Shown here piece by piece: positions 12,711 through 14,161 of a DNA stretch of 14,161 nucleotides. The notes under the pieces were generated by a model. That model saw only the letters and a list, made by a program, of their open reading frames with translations. It was not told where the DNA came from and ran no database searches. Every line of letters starts with the position of its first letter. Within the stretch, counting starts at the first letter, position 1. Position numbers and translations under genes: made by a program. Location: positions 605,491-619,651 of the forward strand of contig MU646312.1 of the NCBI GenBank assembly GCA_026770585.1, in the 5' to 3' direction. The DNA comes from Baffinella frigidus. Its lineage: Eukaryota > Cryptophyceae > Cryptomonadales > Baffinellaceae.

Positions 12711-13116
12711 CGGTTCTGCCGCGATCCTTCTGCACTGGGGGGGCTGATGTGATCCGAAAGGAAGCATGGCCTTTCTGCAGGATAAGTTCCGGTGTCCGCC
12801 TATGTTGGGAGCTCGAAGAACCTAAAGGACCTAAAGCATGGTTTCTGCCGCGATCCTCTGTACAGGGGGGGGCTTGGTGTGATCCGAAAGGAAGCATGGC
12901 CTTTCATCAGAACAAGTTCCGGTGTCCGCCTATGCTAGAAGCTCGAAGAACCTAAAGGACCTAAAGCATGGCCTTTCTGCAGGATAAGTTCCAGTGTCCG
13001 CCTATGGTGGGATTCAAAACAACCTAGAAGCATGGCCTTTCTGCAGGATAAGTTCCGGTGTCCGCCTATGTTGGGAGCTCGAAGAACCTAAAGGACCTAA
13101 AGGATCTAAAGCATAT
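12711..13116 (+). repeat. Complex tandem repeat (about 129-bp and 64-bp units)
   Basis: GCATGGCCTTTC occurs at 12774, 12894, 12966 and 13030, each followed by a TAAGTTCCGGTGTCCGCCTA-type segment. The first two are preceded by CTGCCGCGATCC and GTGATCCGAAAGGAA; the last two lack that half. Units end in GAAGAACCTAAAGGACCTAA, itself a short tandem. Open frames across it do not keep one phase, so it is not evidently coding. Confidence 0.9.
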
Positions 13117-13191
13117 GGGCCTCCCCCCCCGCGCGTAAGGGACTATGGTGCCAACTTGGTAGCAGGAAAAGTCTCTCTGTAAGCGCAGGTC

Positions 13192-13296
13192 TATCCCTTA
13201 AGTGGCGAGGCGGTCAAAATTGACCGCCAAGAGGTCCTAGGCAGGTCCTAGGGCCCTACGGTAGGGCGTACGAGCCTACTCGCCACTTATGGGATA
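13192..13296 (-). mobile_element. Family B element, copy B4, reversed
   Basis: TATCCCTTAAGTGGCGAG at one end and CGCCACTTATGGGATA at the other. The palindrome GGCGGTCAAAATTGACCGCC (13210-13229) and CCTACGGTAGG (13255-13265) are both intact. Orientation is opposite to B1-B3. Its final TA (13295-13296) is also the start of A7. Confidence 0.88.
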
Positions 13297-13420
13297 GGGG
13301 TACCTCGCTCATAAGGAAGCGCCTCCTCCTAGGACCCTACAGTAGGCCTATGCCTAGGGCCCTATGGTGGTCCTAGGGGGGGGGGGCGCTTTCTTATGAG
13401 CGAGGTACCCCTGCCCTGTA
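13295..13420 (+). mobile_element. Family A element, copy A7, joined to B4
   Basis: Starts TAGGGGTACCTCGCTCAT, lacking the usual CA after TA. The right end CGAGGTACCCCTG is followed by an extra CCCTGTA. The core with CCTACAGTAGG (13336-13346) is standard. The flank TGCGTGTCCTGAATGTCGAG (13435-13454) matches the flanks of A2 and A6. Confidence 0.85.
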
Positions 13421-13911
13421 GGACCCTAGGGCCCTGCGTGTCCTGAATGTCGAGCAACTCATAGATAACGACCTTTATTAATACCCACACGGCCAATCCC
13501 CTGTAATTATGGCGCGTGTTCTCCGTCTCGCCGCTCTTGCGACCTTGCGACACCCCCTTTCTGTCAACTTTTCTGCCAGCACCCTTAAGTAGTCCTGCTG
13601 GCTTAAGTTGTCCTCCTGCCGCCCAGATCTATCTCGGGCGGGCCCGAAAGGGGACGTGACTGTGTAAAGTCACTCCGACTACTCCCGTTTCGCCCCTCTT
13701 GCGTCCTCGCGGCAGCGTCTGCCGCAGATCTTTCCTGTCAGAACCCTGAAGTTGTCCTAGGCTCATAAACTGCGACTCGCGTTTGCCGCAGACTTTTTTC
13801 CTGCCAGCACCCGGCACTTGCGACCCCCCCCCCCGAGGACACCTGAGCCCTCTTGCGTCCACTTGCGACCCCCGCACGGACGTGACGCACGGACGTGACG
13901 TGTCCCAGCCC
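13421..13911. other. Degenerate repeats, no gene seen
   Basis: A block like CTGCCAGCACCCTTAAGTWG followed by TCCT recurs at about 13574, 13734 (diverged) and 13801 (start only). GCCGCAGA occurs twice before it. GCACGGACGTGAC is tandemly doubled at about 13874-13899. These look like old, decayed tandem units; no protein is recognised. Confidence 0.5.
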
Positions 13912-14079
13912 GTCCGTCCCAAGGCGGGCCCGTCCGTCCCGAGTCGGGATTTTTTTCCCCCAGGCGGGCCCGTCAGTCCCGAAGCGGGCCCATCAGTCCC
14001 GAGGCGGGCCTATCCGTCCCGAGGCGGGCCCGTCCGTCCCGAGGCAGACCCGTCAGTCCCGAGGCGGGCCCATCCGTCG
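13912..14079 (+). repeat. 20-bp GC-rich minisatellite, about 8 copies
   Basis: The unit is like GTCCGTCCCGAGGCGGGCCC. One copy is interrupted by a GATTTTTTTCCCCCA stretch near 13947-13961. The period is not a multiple of three, so the open frame across it is not evidence of a protein. Confidence 0.93.
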
Positions 14080-14138
14080 ATTACGCCCGCACGCGCACGG
14101 GCTGGTGTGTCTGGACCCAGACCCTCCCCGCCTATTTG

Positions 14139-14161
14139 GGTTGAGGGTGTGGGGTTAGGGT
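14139..14161 (+). repeat. Start of a telomere-like array
   Basis: GGGTTGAGGGTGTGGGGTTA and on to the window edge resembles the arrays at 6319-9197. It is too short to type. Confidence 0.6.

Noticed and set aside
13895-14158. Pro/Arg/Gly-rich protein at the right end
   Set aside because: The frame crosses a 20-bp minisatellite whose period is not a multiple of three, so the apparent peptide is an artefact of GC-rich repeats.

Overview
The window is nuclear DNA of a eukaryote, most likely a unicellular alga or related protist. It has long degenerate arrays of plant/alga-type telomere heptamers (TTTAGGG, TTAGGGG, TGTAGGG), one protein gene with a well-supported GT-AG spliceosomal intron, dense short inverted-repeat elements and several microsatellites or minisatellites. 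I see no operons, Shine-Dalgarno sites, tRNA, rRNA or CRISPR. A cryptophyte (Guillardia-like) or chromerid source is possible from the heptamer and the ankyrin gene style, but that is a low-confidence guess.

Layout. 1-107 is an (AT)n tract. 311-1582 holds six different foldback elements in a row (called here E3, M1, F1, I1, N1, L). 1583-2505 is GC-rich, carries no recognisable gene and leads into the only convincing gene: an ankyrin-repeat protein at 2506-3627 with a 135-nt in-frame intron at 3349-3483 (328 aa spliced). 3669-5412 is packed with ~120-bp elements of family A (six copies) and ~105-bp elements of family B (two copies), some sharing their terminal TA. 5445-6312 contains repeat N2, a 16-bp minisatellite and broken Lys/Glu-rich coiled-coil coding fragments on the minus strand. 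6319-9197 is an interstitial telomere-like domain: G-rich arrays run rightwards to 8487 and meet C-rich arrays at 8515-8695, a head-to-head arrangement. Foldback elements B3, C, E1 and F2 are embedded in it.

9333-10397 holds element G directly abutting a larger composite H with 47-bp terminal inverted repeats; H encloses two more foldbacks, K and J. 10436-11074 has two minisatellites and E2. 11112-11663 carries I2 and M2, second copies of families seen at the left end, among short minus-strand fragments encoding a hydrophobic membrane-like peptide. 11873-12705 is unassigned. 12711-13116 is a complex tandem repeat, followed by a B4/A7 pair, degenerate repeats, a 20-bp GC-rich minisatellite and a last telomere-like stretch at the right edge.

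The most notable pattern is in the foldback elements. Families E and F keep their outer arms but each copy has a different perfect or near-perfect palindrome at its centre. Family I keeps its centre while the outer stems change on both arms together. At least five families with different ends share the internal palindrome CCTACNGTAGG (17 exact copies by my hand count). This suggests a related set of non-autonomous foldback elements whose arms are rewritten together. No transposase gene is visible. Element letters are mine, not published names.
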